DNA from: Desulfobacterales bacterium
Lineage (GTDB): Bacteria; Desulfobacterota; Desulfobacteria; Desulfobacterales; UBA11574
DNA: 32,483 nt
NCBI GenBank assembly: GCA_030145595.1
Contig: JAQYVG010000001.1
Location: 1 to 32,483 of the forward strand
Direction: 5' to 3'
Shown: positions 16,946-23,965 of the stretch, piece after piece
How positions within the stretch are numbered: the stretch's first letter is position 1
How the letters are laid out: each line of letters opens with the position of its first letter
Program-made: the position numbers and the translations under genes
Notes under the pieces: model-generated
Told to the model about the DNA's origin: nothing
What the model saw: only the letters and a program-made list of their open reading frames with translations
Databases searched by the model: none

Positions 16946-17239
16946 ATAGAAGCAACATCCTTATGCCTCGTCAGATCAAATAATGTTGGTTCACCGCCGG
17001 CCGGCCCCGCTGAAAACGGGGTGCGCGCAAAGGCAAAAAATATGTGCGTCTCTGCGGTGAGATACCATTTCCGGGCTAAAGTGCTATATATAGGTTTTTT
17101 TAATTGACAGACAACAATATGTTGATATATGGAGAATGAAAATGCAACATAGTGATAATATGCTAAAGTAATTTGTTCTGCCCGTCGAAATAAGTTTAGA
17201 AAACATACCGACCAGCTACAACTTAGAAAGTATGATAAT
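16946..17239. other. Intergenic region before the glycosyltransferase gene
   Basis: A GC-rich patch with a small hairpin (CCCCG and CGGGG, about 16995-17012) follows the membrane protein gene. An A/T-rich stretch then holds a promoter-like sequence at 17104-17131 and a possible nine-codon leader frame at 17142-17171. No other gene is seen. Confidence 0.5.
17104..17131 (+). promoter_or_regulatory. Candidate promoter of the glycosyltransferase gene
   Basis: TTGACA (17104-17109) is followed after 16 bases by TATATG (17126-17131). The predicted leader is about 100 nt and includes a nine-codon open frame (17142-17171) preceded by GGAG with 7-base spacing. Confidence 0.45.
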
Positions 17240-18613
17240 ATGGGCAAGAATATCGGATTTGTTTCCACCCGATTTGCAGGCACAGACGGCGTCACTCTGG
17301 AAGCAAGCAAGTGGGCGGGCGTCTTTGAAAACAGCGGACACAACTGTTTCTGGTTTGCCGGCAAATTAGACCGTAATGCTGACAGAAGCTTGCTGGTCCC
17401 TGAAGCCCATTTCCAACACGATAAAAATGTCTGGATCAATTCTCAGGTAGATGGCACTGTTGGACGCACGCCATCGGTAACCCAAGAGATTCACTCCCTG
17501 CGATCGCAATTAAAAACTTGTCTTTACCAGTTTATCGAAGATTTTAACCTGGATCTTTTAATCGCGGAAAATGTCCTCAGTATTCCAATGCATGTCCCGC
17601 TGGGACTGGCATTGACGGAAACAATTGCTGAAACACAGATTCCCACCATTGCCCACCATCACGATTTTTCATGGGAGAGGATCCGTTTTTCCGTGAATGC
17701 CCTGAGCGACTATATCCGCATGGCTTTTCCACCCAACCTGCCCAACATCAAACATATTGTGATCAATTCCGAAGCTCAGGAGCAGTTGGCTCTGCGCACA
17801 GGGATTGCATCGATCATCATCCCCAATGTTCTGGACTTTGAAAATCCGCCCAAGCCTGATATTGAAGCCGCCCGTGTTTTCCGAAAAGCCATCGGCCTGG
17901 AACCGAATGACAAGATGATTTTGCAGCCCACTCGCATCGTGCAGCGCAAAGGGATCGAATATGCCATTGAATTGGTCAAGGAATTGAAAGATCCTGGCAA
18001 TAAACTGGTAGTATCCCATGAAGCCGGAGATGAAGGCTATGAATACGCCGAATGGCTGCAAGAATATGCCCGTGAACATGATGTCAACCTGCGGCTAATC
18101 ACAACCCGGATAGCAGATCCGTTGAGCAACAATGGCAACGGTGAGTGCGAATATTCGCTCTGGGATGTTTACCCTTTTGCGGACTTTATCACCTATCCCA
18201 GCCTATATGAAGGATTCGGCAATGCTTTTTTAGAAGCCATTTACTTCAAAAAGCCAATATTGGTCAATCGCTATGCCACTTTTGTCAGGGATATCGAGCC
18301 GCTGGGATTTGATTTAGCGGTTATGGATGGCTATCTCTCAAGGAAAACCGTCCAAAGTGTCGTTGAAATTCTGGAAACACCCGAGCGCAGAAAACAAATG
18401 GTTAATTATAATTATAAAGTTGCCACCCGGCATTATTCGTATTCCGTTCTACGGACCCGGCTCAATGCTATTTTGAACTATTTCTTCGGTAGTGATGTCA
18501 GAGGACTTTCCGCTAAAGCAACGTTTCCGATATATGAAGGTATGGATATTGCGCCCCACCAGACTCTACCACGGCACTTTGACAGCCACAGTTTCCCAAG
18601 ACGTTCTATCTAG
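17240..18613 (+). CDS. GT4-family glycosyltransferase
   Basis: A 457-residue GT-B fold glycosyltransferase of family 4, which transfers a sugar from a nucleotide-sugar donor to an unknown acceptor. The N-terminal domain opens with a glycine-poor Rossmann start followed by GTDGVTLEASKW, and has an HHHDFSW motif near residue 138. The C-terminal donor domain has PTRIVQRKGIEYAI and the EX7E motif E324 to E332 (YEGFGNAFLEA), the GT4 signature. No signal peptide or membrane helix is visible. The combination resembles glycosyltransferases that make compatible solutes such as mannosylglucosylglycerate, but I cannot confirm the acceptor. The ribosome site is weak (AGAAAG). It stands alone with its own promoter. 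Confidence 0.85.
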   Translation: MGKNIGFVSTRFAGTDGVTLEASKWAGVFENSGHNCFWFAGKLDRNADRSLLVPEAHFQHDKNVWINSQVDGTVGRTPSVTQEIHSLRSQLKTCLYQFIEDFNLDLLIAENVLSIPMHVPLGLALTETIAETQIPTIAHHHDFSWERIRFSVNALSDYIRMAFPPNLPNIKHIVINSEAQEQLALRTGIASIIIPNVLDFENPPKPDIEAARVFRKAIGLEPNDKMILQPTRIVQRKGIEYAIELVKELKDPGNKLVVSHEAGDEGYEYAEWLQEYAREHDVNLRLITTRIADPLSNNGNGECEYSLWDVYPFADFITYPSLYEGFGNAFLEAIYFKKPILVNRYATFVRDIEPLGFDLAVMDGYLSRKTVQSVVEILETPERRKQMVNYNYKVATRHYSYSVLRTRLNAILNYFFGSDVRGLSAKATFPIYEGMDIAPHQTLPRHFDSHSFPRRSI

Positions 18614-18753
18614 TAGTCTATATAGATCAAAATCTGAAAATTGTTGTCAAATTCTGGTATGACACTTTGGTTAAAGCAACACGCAGATAGCGGTATTCAT
18701 ATCGCCCTTCAAGGAAATGACAGGACCGGAGTAACTCGGCGACAATTCTTGAG

Positions 18754-19860
18754 TTAAATCTTTATTAGTTCATACTTGCGGCTTCCAAGGCCGATCTGTT
18801 CGGCGTAATCGAGCTGGATCTCCCAGTCTATGTCGGGATAAATGCCCCTGAATTTATCCTCACCGCATTCTGTGTTGGTTTTCAGGCAGGAGTCCGGCAG
18901 GGCCTGTTCACGATTTACAAGATCGACAGACGCCTGGTCAATGGCCACCGGATCAGTGGCGGCAACGATGCCGATATCTCTGACGATGGGCGCATCGTTA
19001 TAACCGTAGCAGTCGCACGCCGGCGAGACATTATTGATAAAATTCAGGTACAAGGCCTTGCCTTCTTTATTCTTTAAAACACCCAGGGTGTATTCCACCA
19101 TTTTTTCCAGAAAAACGGGTATGGCCTGATTCCACTGGATTTCAATGGCGCTTTCGGGGCAGATGAGGATACATTCCCCACAGCCGATACACTTTTTGGA
19201 GTCCAGCACCGCCTTTTCCTGCTGCAACGCAAGCGCCTGCACAGAGCAGTGGCTGACGCAGTCCCCGCAGCCGACGCATTTTTCCTTATTAACCTGGGGC
19301 GCCACGGTGGAATGCTGTTCCAGTTTTCCCCGGCGCGACGCGCAGCCCATTCCCAGGTTTTTAATGGTTCCACCGAAACCGGAAAGCTCGTGGCCTTTGA
19401 AGTGGGCTACTGATATAAGGGCATCGGCGGCGACAATCTCCGATCCGATGTACACCCTTTTACAGTTTTTTTGATTGACAACAGCAGCGGTTTCGCTTTT
19501 GCCTCTAAGCCCGTCTGCGATGATTAAAGGGGCATCCACCACGGCATAAGCAAAACCGTTTTGAATCGCTGTTGCAAGATGTTGCGCAGAGTCGCTGCGA
19601 GTGCCTGCATATAGCGTATTGGCATCGGTTAGAAATGGGAATCCGCCGGCGCTTTTGATGGTTTCCACAACTTTACGCAAAAATACGGGCCGGATGAAAG
19701 CAGTATTTCCCAGCTCGCCAAAGTGGAGCTTGACGGCAACAAGATCTCTTGCTTTGATCTTTTCAGAAAGCCCGGCCGTATGCATTAACCGTGCAAGCTT
19801 GCCAATCAGATTCTCTTTAGGCGTTGCTCGCAAATCGATAAAATAGACGCTGCTCTTCAT
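18754..19860 (-). CDS. DUF362 domain protein with two [4Fe-4S] ferredoxin clusters
   Basis: A 368-residue protein of the DUF362 family, widespread in anaerobes and of unproven function. The DUF362 part flanks a central dicluster ferredoxin. The first cluster is CVGCGDCVSHCS and the second CIGCGECILICP (roughly residues 190-240). The glycine-rich GHELSGFGGTIKNLGMG stretch before the clusters and the DPVAIDQASVDLVN stretch near the C-terminus are family hallmarks. No signal peptide is seen, so it is likely cytoplasmic. A strong ribosome site (GGGGAGG) lies 5 bases before the ATG. It has no operon partner on its strand. An electron-transfer role is inferred from the clusters only. Confidence 0.88.
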   Translation of the reverse strand: MKSSVYFIDLRATPKENLIGKLARLMHTAGLSEKIKARDLVAVKLHFGELGNTAFIRPVFLRKVVETIKSAGGFPFLTDANTLYAGTRSDSAQHLATAIQNGFAYAVVDAPLIIADGLRGKSETAAVVNQKNCKRVYIGSEIVAADALISVAHFKGHELSGFGGTIKNLGMGCASRRGKLEQHSTVAPQVNKEKCVGCGDCVSHCSVQALALQQEKAVLDSKKCIGCGECILICPESAIEIQWNQAIPVFLEKMVEYTLGVLKNKEGKALYLNFINNVSPACDCYGYNDAPIVRDIGIVAATDPVAIDQASVDLVNREQALPDSCLKTNTECGEDKFRGIYPDIDWEIQLDYAEQIGLGSRKYELIKI

Positions 19861-20077
19861 CCTATCCTCCCCCTATGTTAATAATTCATCCTCAAAGATT
19901 TAAGGCTCTGAATTAAATTATGTGAAAGTCATTTACCACCTGCTGCCGGAGCGCTGCGCTTAAGGATCACTTCGTTTAAGGAGCGGCCTGCGGCCTCGAG
20001 GAAAAAAAATTATATCCGCATTCGTGTGTGTCGTCTAACGGATTCATCTTGTATAATTATTTTCAGAGTGGTAAGCG

Positions 20078-20836
20078 GTGACTGCTATAATTTATGAGAC
20101 CTTTGAAAAAGTCAAGGTGTTTGAGCAAAGGCAAGCAGGAGCAATGGACGTCAATACCAAACTGGTGGTTTTGGACAAAATTTACAGAGTGTATGATGAT
20201 TTTACCGGCAAGCTGGACCTGGCATGCCAAAAATATTGTGCCCATTGCTGTACGTGCAATGTAACCTTGACGACCCTTGAGGGTTATAGAATTGCCCGGC
20301 ACCTGATTTCAAGCGGGCAGTCGAGTCTGTTTGAAAAGCTGCAGGCGGTGTTGAGCAGCAAGCGCTTTCAGCCCGTGGTAACGACCAACAAACTGGCAGA
20401 ACTTTGTGCGCTGGGAAAGGATCTTCCCTTAGAGTCCAGCGATCCGGCCTGGGGACCTTGTCCGCTATTGAAAAATGACGAATGCCTAATTTATTTGCAA
20501 AGACCCTTCGGCTGCCGGTGTATGGTTTCAAAACACAACTGCCGGGAAACCGGCTATGCGGACATGGATACTTTGGTGCTTACAGTTAATAATGTATGCC
20601 TGCAGTATATGGAACACATCGATGCGCATGGCTTTACGGGAAATCTAAGCGATGTTCTGGACGTGATGGCAAAGGAACAAAATCGTCAACATTATAAAAG
20701 TAACAAGCTGAAGGTCGCCGGCACCAGCCTGATCGCCAACCGGCCGATTAAGGTCCTGATGATACCACCGGAGCACCGGCATGAAGTGAAACCGATACTC
20801 GACGCTCTCAACAGAATTCAAGTCCCCATGAAATGA
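20078..20836 (+). CDS. YkgJ-like cysteine-cluster protein
   Basis: A 252-residue protein with the cysteine pattern of the YkgJ/CxxCxxCC family, which binds zinc or an iron-sulfur cluster and whose function is unknown. The cysteines are C50, C54, C57, C58 and C60 (CQKYCAHCCTC), and later CPLL, DECLIY and FGCRCMVSKHNC. The PFGCRC region is typical of this family. The GTG start at 20078 gives the longest frame, but ATG 20144 is a serious alternative. The first 22 residues overlap a 17-base sequence that recurs at 26216, and the conserved region begins after it, although GGAG lies only 2 bases before ATG 20144. It is not in an operon. Confidence 0.75.
   Translation: MTAIIYETFEKVKVFEQRQAGAMDVNTKLVVLDKIYRVYDDFTGKLDLACQKYCAHCCTCNVTLTTLEGYRIARHLISSGQSSLFEKLQAVLSSKRFQPVVTTNKLAELCALGKDLPLESSDPAWGPCPLLKNDECLIYLQRPFGCRCMVSKHNCRETGYADMDTLVLTVNNVCLQYMEHIDAHGFTGNLSDVLDVMAKEQNRQHYKSNKLKVAGTSLIANRPIKVLMIPPEHRHEVKPILDALNRIQVPMK
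20094..20110 (+). repeat. 17-bp dispersed repeat, copy 1
   Basis: ATGAGACCTTTGAAAAA occurs here and identically at 26216-26232. It may be an end of a decayed insertion sequence or a conserved dispersed motif. Here it falls in the doubtful N-terminal extension of the cysteine-cluster gene. Confidence 0.6.
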
Positions 20837-20893
20837 TGAAGATAAATAAGGGTCATATACAAGACGCAGTCGATGGGACTTTTTAAGACGCTA

Positions 20894-21529
20894 TCAAGGT
20901 TTGCCGGGCGGTTGCATGCGTTTAACAAGCTCAGAAACAAGTTGCCCGTTGGGTGATTTAGCCGCCGGATTGACGGCCGCCAGTTCCTCCCAGGCTCGCA
21001 CAGCACCGGCCAGATCGTTCAGGTCATGCATCAGCACAATACCCTTGTTGAAACGCGAAACTTCGTGGCGGGGATCAACGGCAATGGCCTTGTCAAAAGC
21101 CTTAATAGCTTCGGCAGGCTTGCCGCTGCGACGGTACATGACCCCCATATCGGTCAAAACATTGGCATTGTCGGGCTTCAGGGCCAAAGATTTCTGGTAG
21201 GCATTGATGGCTTTTTCATGATTTTCGCTATCAAAGTAGAGGTTGCCCAGTTGAATCCAGGCCTCGGCATCATTAGGATTCTGGTTGGTTATTTTTTCGA
21301 GTTCAAAAATCCTGGCGGCCGTTTCAACCGAAGGGCCCTTGGCATCGGCCTGCGGCGGTGGTGGTTGCGATCGTGGCGGTGCAGAAGCAACCGGCAGTCC
21401 GCTGCTTGACTTATAAACCGTTACAACCACTCCCATCAAAAACCCCACGACCAGGGTAATGATGGCGACCCAGAGCATGGTTTCTTTTTTTACATAACCT
21501 GTTGTTGGTACTTCGTTTTGTTTAGTCAT
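20894..21529 (-). CDS. Membrane-anchored TPR-repeat protein
   Basis: A 211-residue protein with one N-terminal transmembrane helix (about residues 19-39) and a proline-rich linker (about 52-62). Three tetratricopeptide repeats follow (about 84-117, 118-151 and 152-185), with the WIQLGNLYFD and NKGIVLMHDL type helices. The positive residues before the helix predict a cytoplasmic N-terminus and TPRs on the periplasmic side. TPR proteins of this layout act as scaffolds for protein complexes; the partner is unknown. AAGGA lies 8 bases before the ATG. It is convergent with the upstream cysteine-cluster gene, with under 60 bases between. Confidence 0.85.
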   Translation of the reverse strand: MTKQNEVPTTGYVKKETMLWVAIITLVVGFLMGVVVTVYKSSSGLPVASAPPRSQPPPPQADAKGPSVETAARIFELEKITNQNPNDAEAWIQLGNLYFDSENHEKAINAYQKSLALKPDNANVLTDMGVMYRRSGKPAEAIKAFDKAIAVDPRHEVSRFNKGIVLMHDLNDLAGAVRAWEELAAVNPAAKSPNGQLVSELVKRMQPPGKP

Positions 21530-21613
21530 TTTGTCATCCTTTAGTTCCTTAATTGTTTATTTGTGCTTATTGTGGCAAATCCTATTCCATTGCTACGAAG
21601 ACACCAAGGCAGT

Positions 21614-21670
21614 CACTGGTGAACCGTTATCAGTGAAAAGTGATCAGTAAGAGCAAACTGATTACTGACA
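21614..21670. repeat. Degenerate 7-bp-period inverted repeat element
   Basis: Units CACTGGT, GAACCGT, TATCAGT, GAAAAGT and GATCAGT follow each other with a 7-bp period from 21614 to 21648. Two reverse-pattern units, ACTGATT and ACTGACA, occupy 21657-21670. The core is only about 8 bases. It lies in the gap between the TPR gene and the amidohydrolase gene. Confidence 0.6.
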
Positions 21671-21756
21671 TTTGTGCCTTCCCGCCTGCCAAAGTAAGTA
21701 CGACGGACAGGTGTGGCAAATATTTTCTGGTTCCGGATTGTCCATATCAGGGGTTT

Positions 21757-22596
21757 TCACAGCTTAAACAATTGAGCAGCATTCAAACCGCAGATCGATT
21801 CAATCTCAGCTTTTGATAGTCCGGAAATATCAAGCTCCCGGAAATACCTGGCCGGATTAATAAGCGGAAAGTCACTGCCAAAAAGAATCTTATCCAGCCC
21901 GACGATATCCTTGGCATAGCGGTATATTTCCGGGGCATAAAGAAACGGAGATGCCGCCGTGTCAAAATAAACATTTTTAAGGCTTGCTCTTACCTCCTTC
22001 TTAAGGAGGGCAAAGAAAAAGATTCCCCCGCCCCAGTGAGCCAGCACGATAACATTTTCCGGGAATTTTTTAACCAGATCGTATATCTGCTTCAAGGTAT
22101 GCGGTGTTTTTCCGGGGTACGTATGGCCCACCGGCTCATTGGTGTGGATCAGTACCGGAAGATCCTTGTCCCGGCAGATCTGCATCAGGGGGGCCAGTTT
22201 ATCAAGAGCTTCATCATCGATACCGGATTGATAAAAGGCAAGTTCACCAATACCTGCAAGCCCTCCTTCCAGGCATCGCAAAGCTTCCGTGGCAGCGTCC
22301 CGGCTGAAGGGATCCAGGCAGCACAAGCCGATAAGACGCTTAGGATATCTTGCCACGGCTTCCAGGATATAGTCATTGTGCTTGATAAATGTCTGCGATT
22401 TTTTCCAGGGGAACCCAAAAATAACGGATTTGTCGACCCCCTGCCGGTCCATTGCAGCGACGATCTCTTGGGCCCCGACAAGTTTTGAACCCGGCAAGCT
22501 GTATAAAAGCTTGAAAGCAGGTTCAGACGCAAAATAAGCTTCCCGATTTTCCCGTATCCCTTTAGGAAAAATATGAGTATGAAAATCGATGACCAT
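21757..22596 (-). CDS. Amidohydrolase-family protein (metal-dependent TIM barrel)
   Basis: A 279-residue member of the amidohydrolase-2 (PF04909-type) family, cytoplasmic hydrolases or decarboxylases with a metal centre. Metal-binding motifs are DFHTH (H6, H8) at the N-terminus, a histidine in LIHTNEP, LAHWGGG, and the catalytic aspartate in FGSDFP near the C-terminus. The substrate cannot be told from sequence. The start was set at ATG 22596 because a GGAG ribosome site lies 8 bases upstream. The TTG six codons further up would place that site inside the gene. It has no clear operon partner. Confidence 0.88.
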   Translation of the reverse strand: MVIDFHTHIFPKGIRENREAYFASEPAFKLLYSLPGSKLVGAQEIVAAMDRQGVDKSVIFGFPWKKSQTFIKHNDYILEAVARYPKRLIGLCCLDPFSRDAATEALRCLEGGLAGIGELAFYQSGIDDEALDKLAPLMQICRDKDLPVLIHTNEPVGHTYPGKTPHTLKQIYDLVKKFPENVIVLAHWGGGIFFFALLKKEVRASLKNVYFDTAASPFLYAPEIYRYAKDIVGLDKILFGSDFPLINPARYFRELDISGLSKAEIESICGLNAAQLFKL

Positions 22597-22684
22597 TGAT
22601 ATAGCTCCACGCAAACAAAAACGTTTTGTTGACTGAAAGTAATTCTATACAATATATACACTTAATTAACAACCTTCTATCAAT

Positions 22685-22807
22685 GTCCGTTGACAGTTGC
22701 CCGTTGCCCGTGGGAAAAAATAAGAGGTGGTTAGTGTCCATCCATAAATTTGGAATATTCAATAACTGCCGACCACTGACAACGGACCACTAACAACGGA
22801 CATCACT
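22685..22807. repeat. Inverted 7-bp-period repeat element with a dispersed 19-bp motif in the core
   Basis: Left units GTCCGTT, GACAGTT, GCCCGTT and GCCCGTG span 22685-22712. Right units CTGCCGA, CCACTGA, CAACGGA, CCACTAA, CAACGGA and CATCACT span 22766-22807, all with an exact 7-bp period. The core contains the third copy of the dispersed motif TTAGTGTCCATCCATAAAT (22731-22749). The right array ends one base before the start codon of the following zinc-ribbon gene, so it would form that gene's 5' leader. Confidence 0.85.
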
Positions 22808-22808
22808 A

Positions 22809-23135
22809 ATGTTTTTAATTGTAGGCATTGCTCCTAAAACAAAAATTTTAGACCATTCCCCCAGGATCTGTCCCGCCTGCGGATTGGCCCAGGCGCGACT
22901 GAAACGGGTGGACAGCTATTTCAACCTGTTTTTCATTCCTCTTATACGGGTTAAAAAAGGGGAACCGTTTATCATCTGTGACAGGTGTGAAAGCATTACA
23001 TCTGAGACGACCTCCGGATATTATTCCCCGTGGGACAAAAAGAAATCAAGGTGCAATTCTTGCGGCGGGACACTGGACGGTGAGTTCAAATATTGCCCTC
23101 ATTGCGGCAAACCGGTTACGCTGAATATTTCATGA
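22809..23135 (+). CDS. Zinc-ribbon protein
   Basis: A 108-residue protein with three CxxC pairs visible: CPAC near residue 21, CDRC near 57, and CNSC with CPHC close to the C-terminus. The opening IVGIAPKTK and the FFIPLIRVKKG stretch match small zinc-ribbon family proteins of unknown function. No ribosome site is seen because the start lies at the edge of a repeat element. Its stop overlaps the start of the tRNA methyltransferase gene by four bases (ATGA), so the two are probably translated together. Confidence 0.78.
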   Translation: MFLIVGIAPKTKILDHSPRICPACGLAQARLKRVDSYFNLFFIPLIRVKKGEPFIICDRCESITSETTSGYYSPWDKKKSRCNSCGGTLDGEFKYCPHCGKPVTLNIS

Positions 23136-23602
23136 AAGCTTTTAGCACTCAATTTGAACGCCATGTTGTTCTGGTTGCGCCTGATATCCCCTGGAACACC
23201 GGCAATATCGGGCGTACTTGCTTAGGAACCGATGCCTCTCTGCATTTGATAAAGCCGCTGGGATTTTCATTGGAAAACCGGGATATGAAACGGGCGGGGT
23301 TGGATTACTGGCACCGGGTAAAATTGACGATCTGGGACGATTTTGAAAGTTTCGAGAAAAAAATGGACCCCCAAAAAGACGAGATGGTTCTGTTTACCAA
23401 AAATGGAGCTAAACCTTTCTGGGACACGCCGTCACCTGCGAGGCTCTTTCTGGTTTTCGGCTCGGAAACCAGAGGACTTCCCCAAACAATCGTATCAAAA
23501 TATAAGCATGCCACCTATCAGATCCCCATTACCGACGCGATCCGCAGCCTTAACCTGTCCACCGCGGTAGGCATTGCATTGTACGAAAGCCTGCGCCACT
23601 AG
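23132..23602 (+). CDS. trmL: tRNA (cytidine/uridine-34 2'-O)-methyltransferase, TrmL-like
   Basis: A 156-residue SpoU-class (SPOUT) methyltransferase. TrmL methylates the 2'-hydroxyl of the wobble base in certain leucine tRNAs. The family motifs are all present: APDIPWNTGNIGRTC near the N-terminus, LVFGSETRGLP in the middle, and IPITDAIRSLNLSTAVGIALYE forming the C-terminal knot that binds S-adenosylmethionine. ATG 23132 was chosen over an upstream ATG (23093) because it gives the normal family length and the ATGA overlap with the zinc-ribbon gene. The ribosome site is poor, consistent with coupling. Confidence 0.9.
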   Translation: MKAFSTQFERHVVLVAPDIPWNTGNIGRTCLGTDASLHLIKPLGFSLENRDMKRAGLDYWHRVKLTIWDDFESFEKKMDPQKDEMVLFTKNGAKPFWDTPSPARLFLVFGSETRGLPQTIVSKYKHATYQIPITDAIRSLNLSTAVGIALYESLRH

Positions 23603-23649
23603 TCCCTTTTTTGCCACGAAATTTACGAAGAACTACATTTTTTTTAAAT

Positions 23650-23873
23650 AGCCACAGACGCACACAGACGAGTCTTCGCTGCGCTACGCCCCCGCAAGCA
23701 GGCGCAGACTTTTGCCCTGCGGACATTCGCAGGGCAAAATCACGTATCGCTTCGCCAAAGAAGTGTAATTGGATAGCCCTTATATTTACCCGAAGGGCAT
23801 GACATCTAATAGTTTGCACTGCCTGTGGCAGTGCAAACTATTAGTCTGTGTAAGTCTGTGTGTGTCTGTGGCT
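23650..23873. repeat. Palindromic element with 20-bp terminal inverted repeats and three internal hairpins
   Basis: The ends (23650-23669 and 23854-23873) are inverted copies with one mismatch in 20 bases. Both ends show a 10-bp period (CACAGACG repeated on the left, AGTCTGTGTA/AGTCTGTGTG/TGTCTGTGGC on the right). Inside are a perfect 12-bp hairpin (23710-23721 with 23728-23739), a 6-bp hairpin (23776-23781 with 23793-23798) and a perfect 18-bp hairpin with a 3-base loop (23806-23823 with 23827-23844). There is no coding capacity. It fills the gap between trmL and the fhs terminator. Confidence 0.85.
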
Positions 23874-23899
23874 AAATTGATTTTTAGCTTTGATTGGTG

Positions 23900-23933
23900 C
23901 AAAAAAATAGGGCCCGAAAAATTCGGGCCCTAT
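23900..23933 (-). terminator. Rho-independent terminator of fhs
   Basis: A perfect 12-bp stem (23907-23918 with 23922-23933) with a 3-base loop is followed on the minus strand by seven T. It lies about 33 bases past the fhs stop codon. Confidence 0.92.
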
Positions 23934-23965
23934 GGGGTAAATCAGATGAATCGATTGTTACGTTA

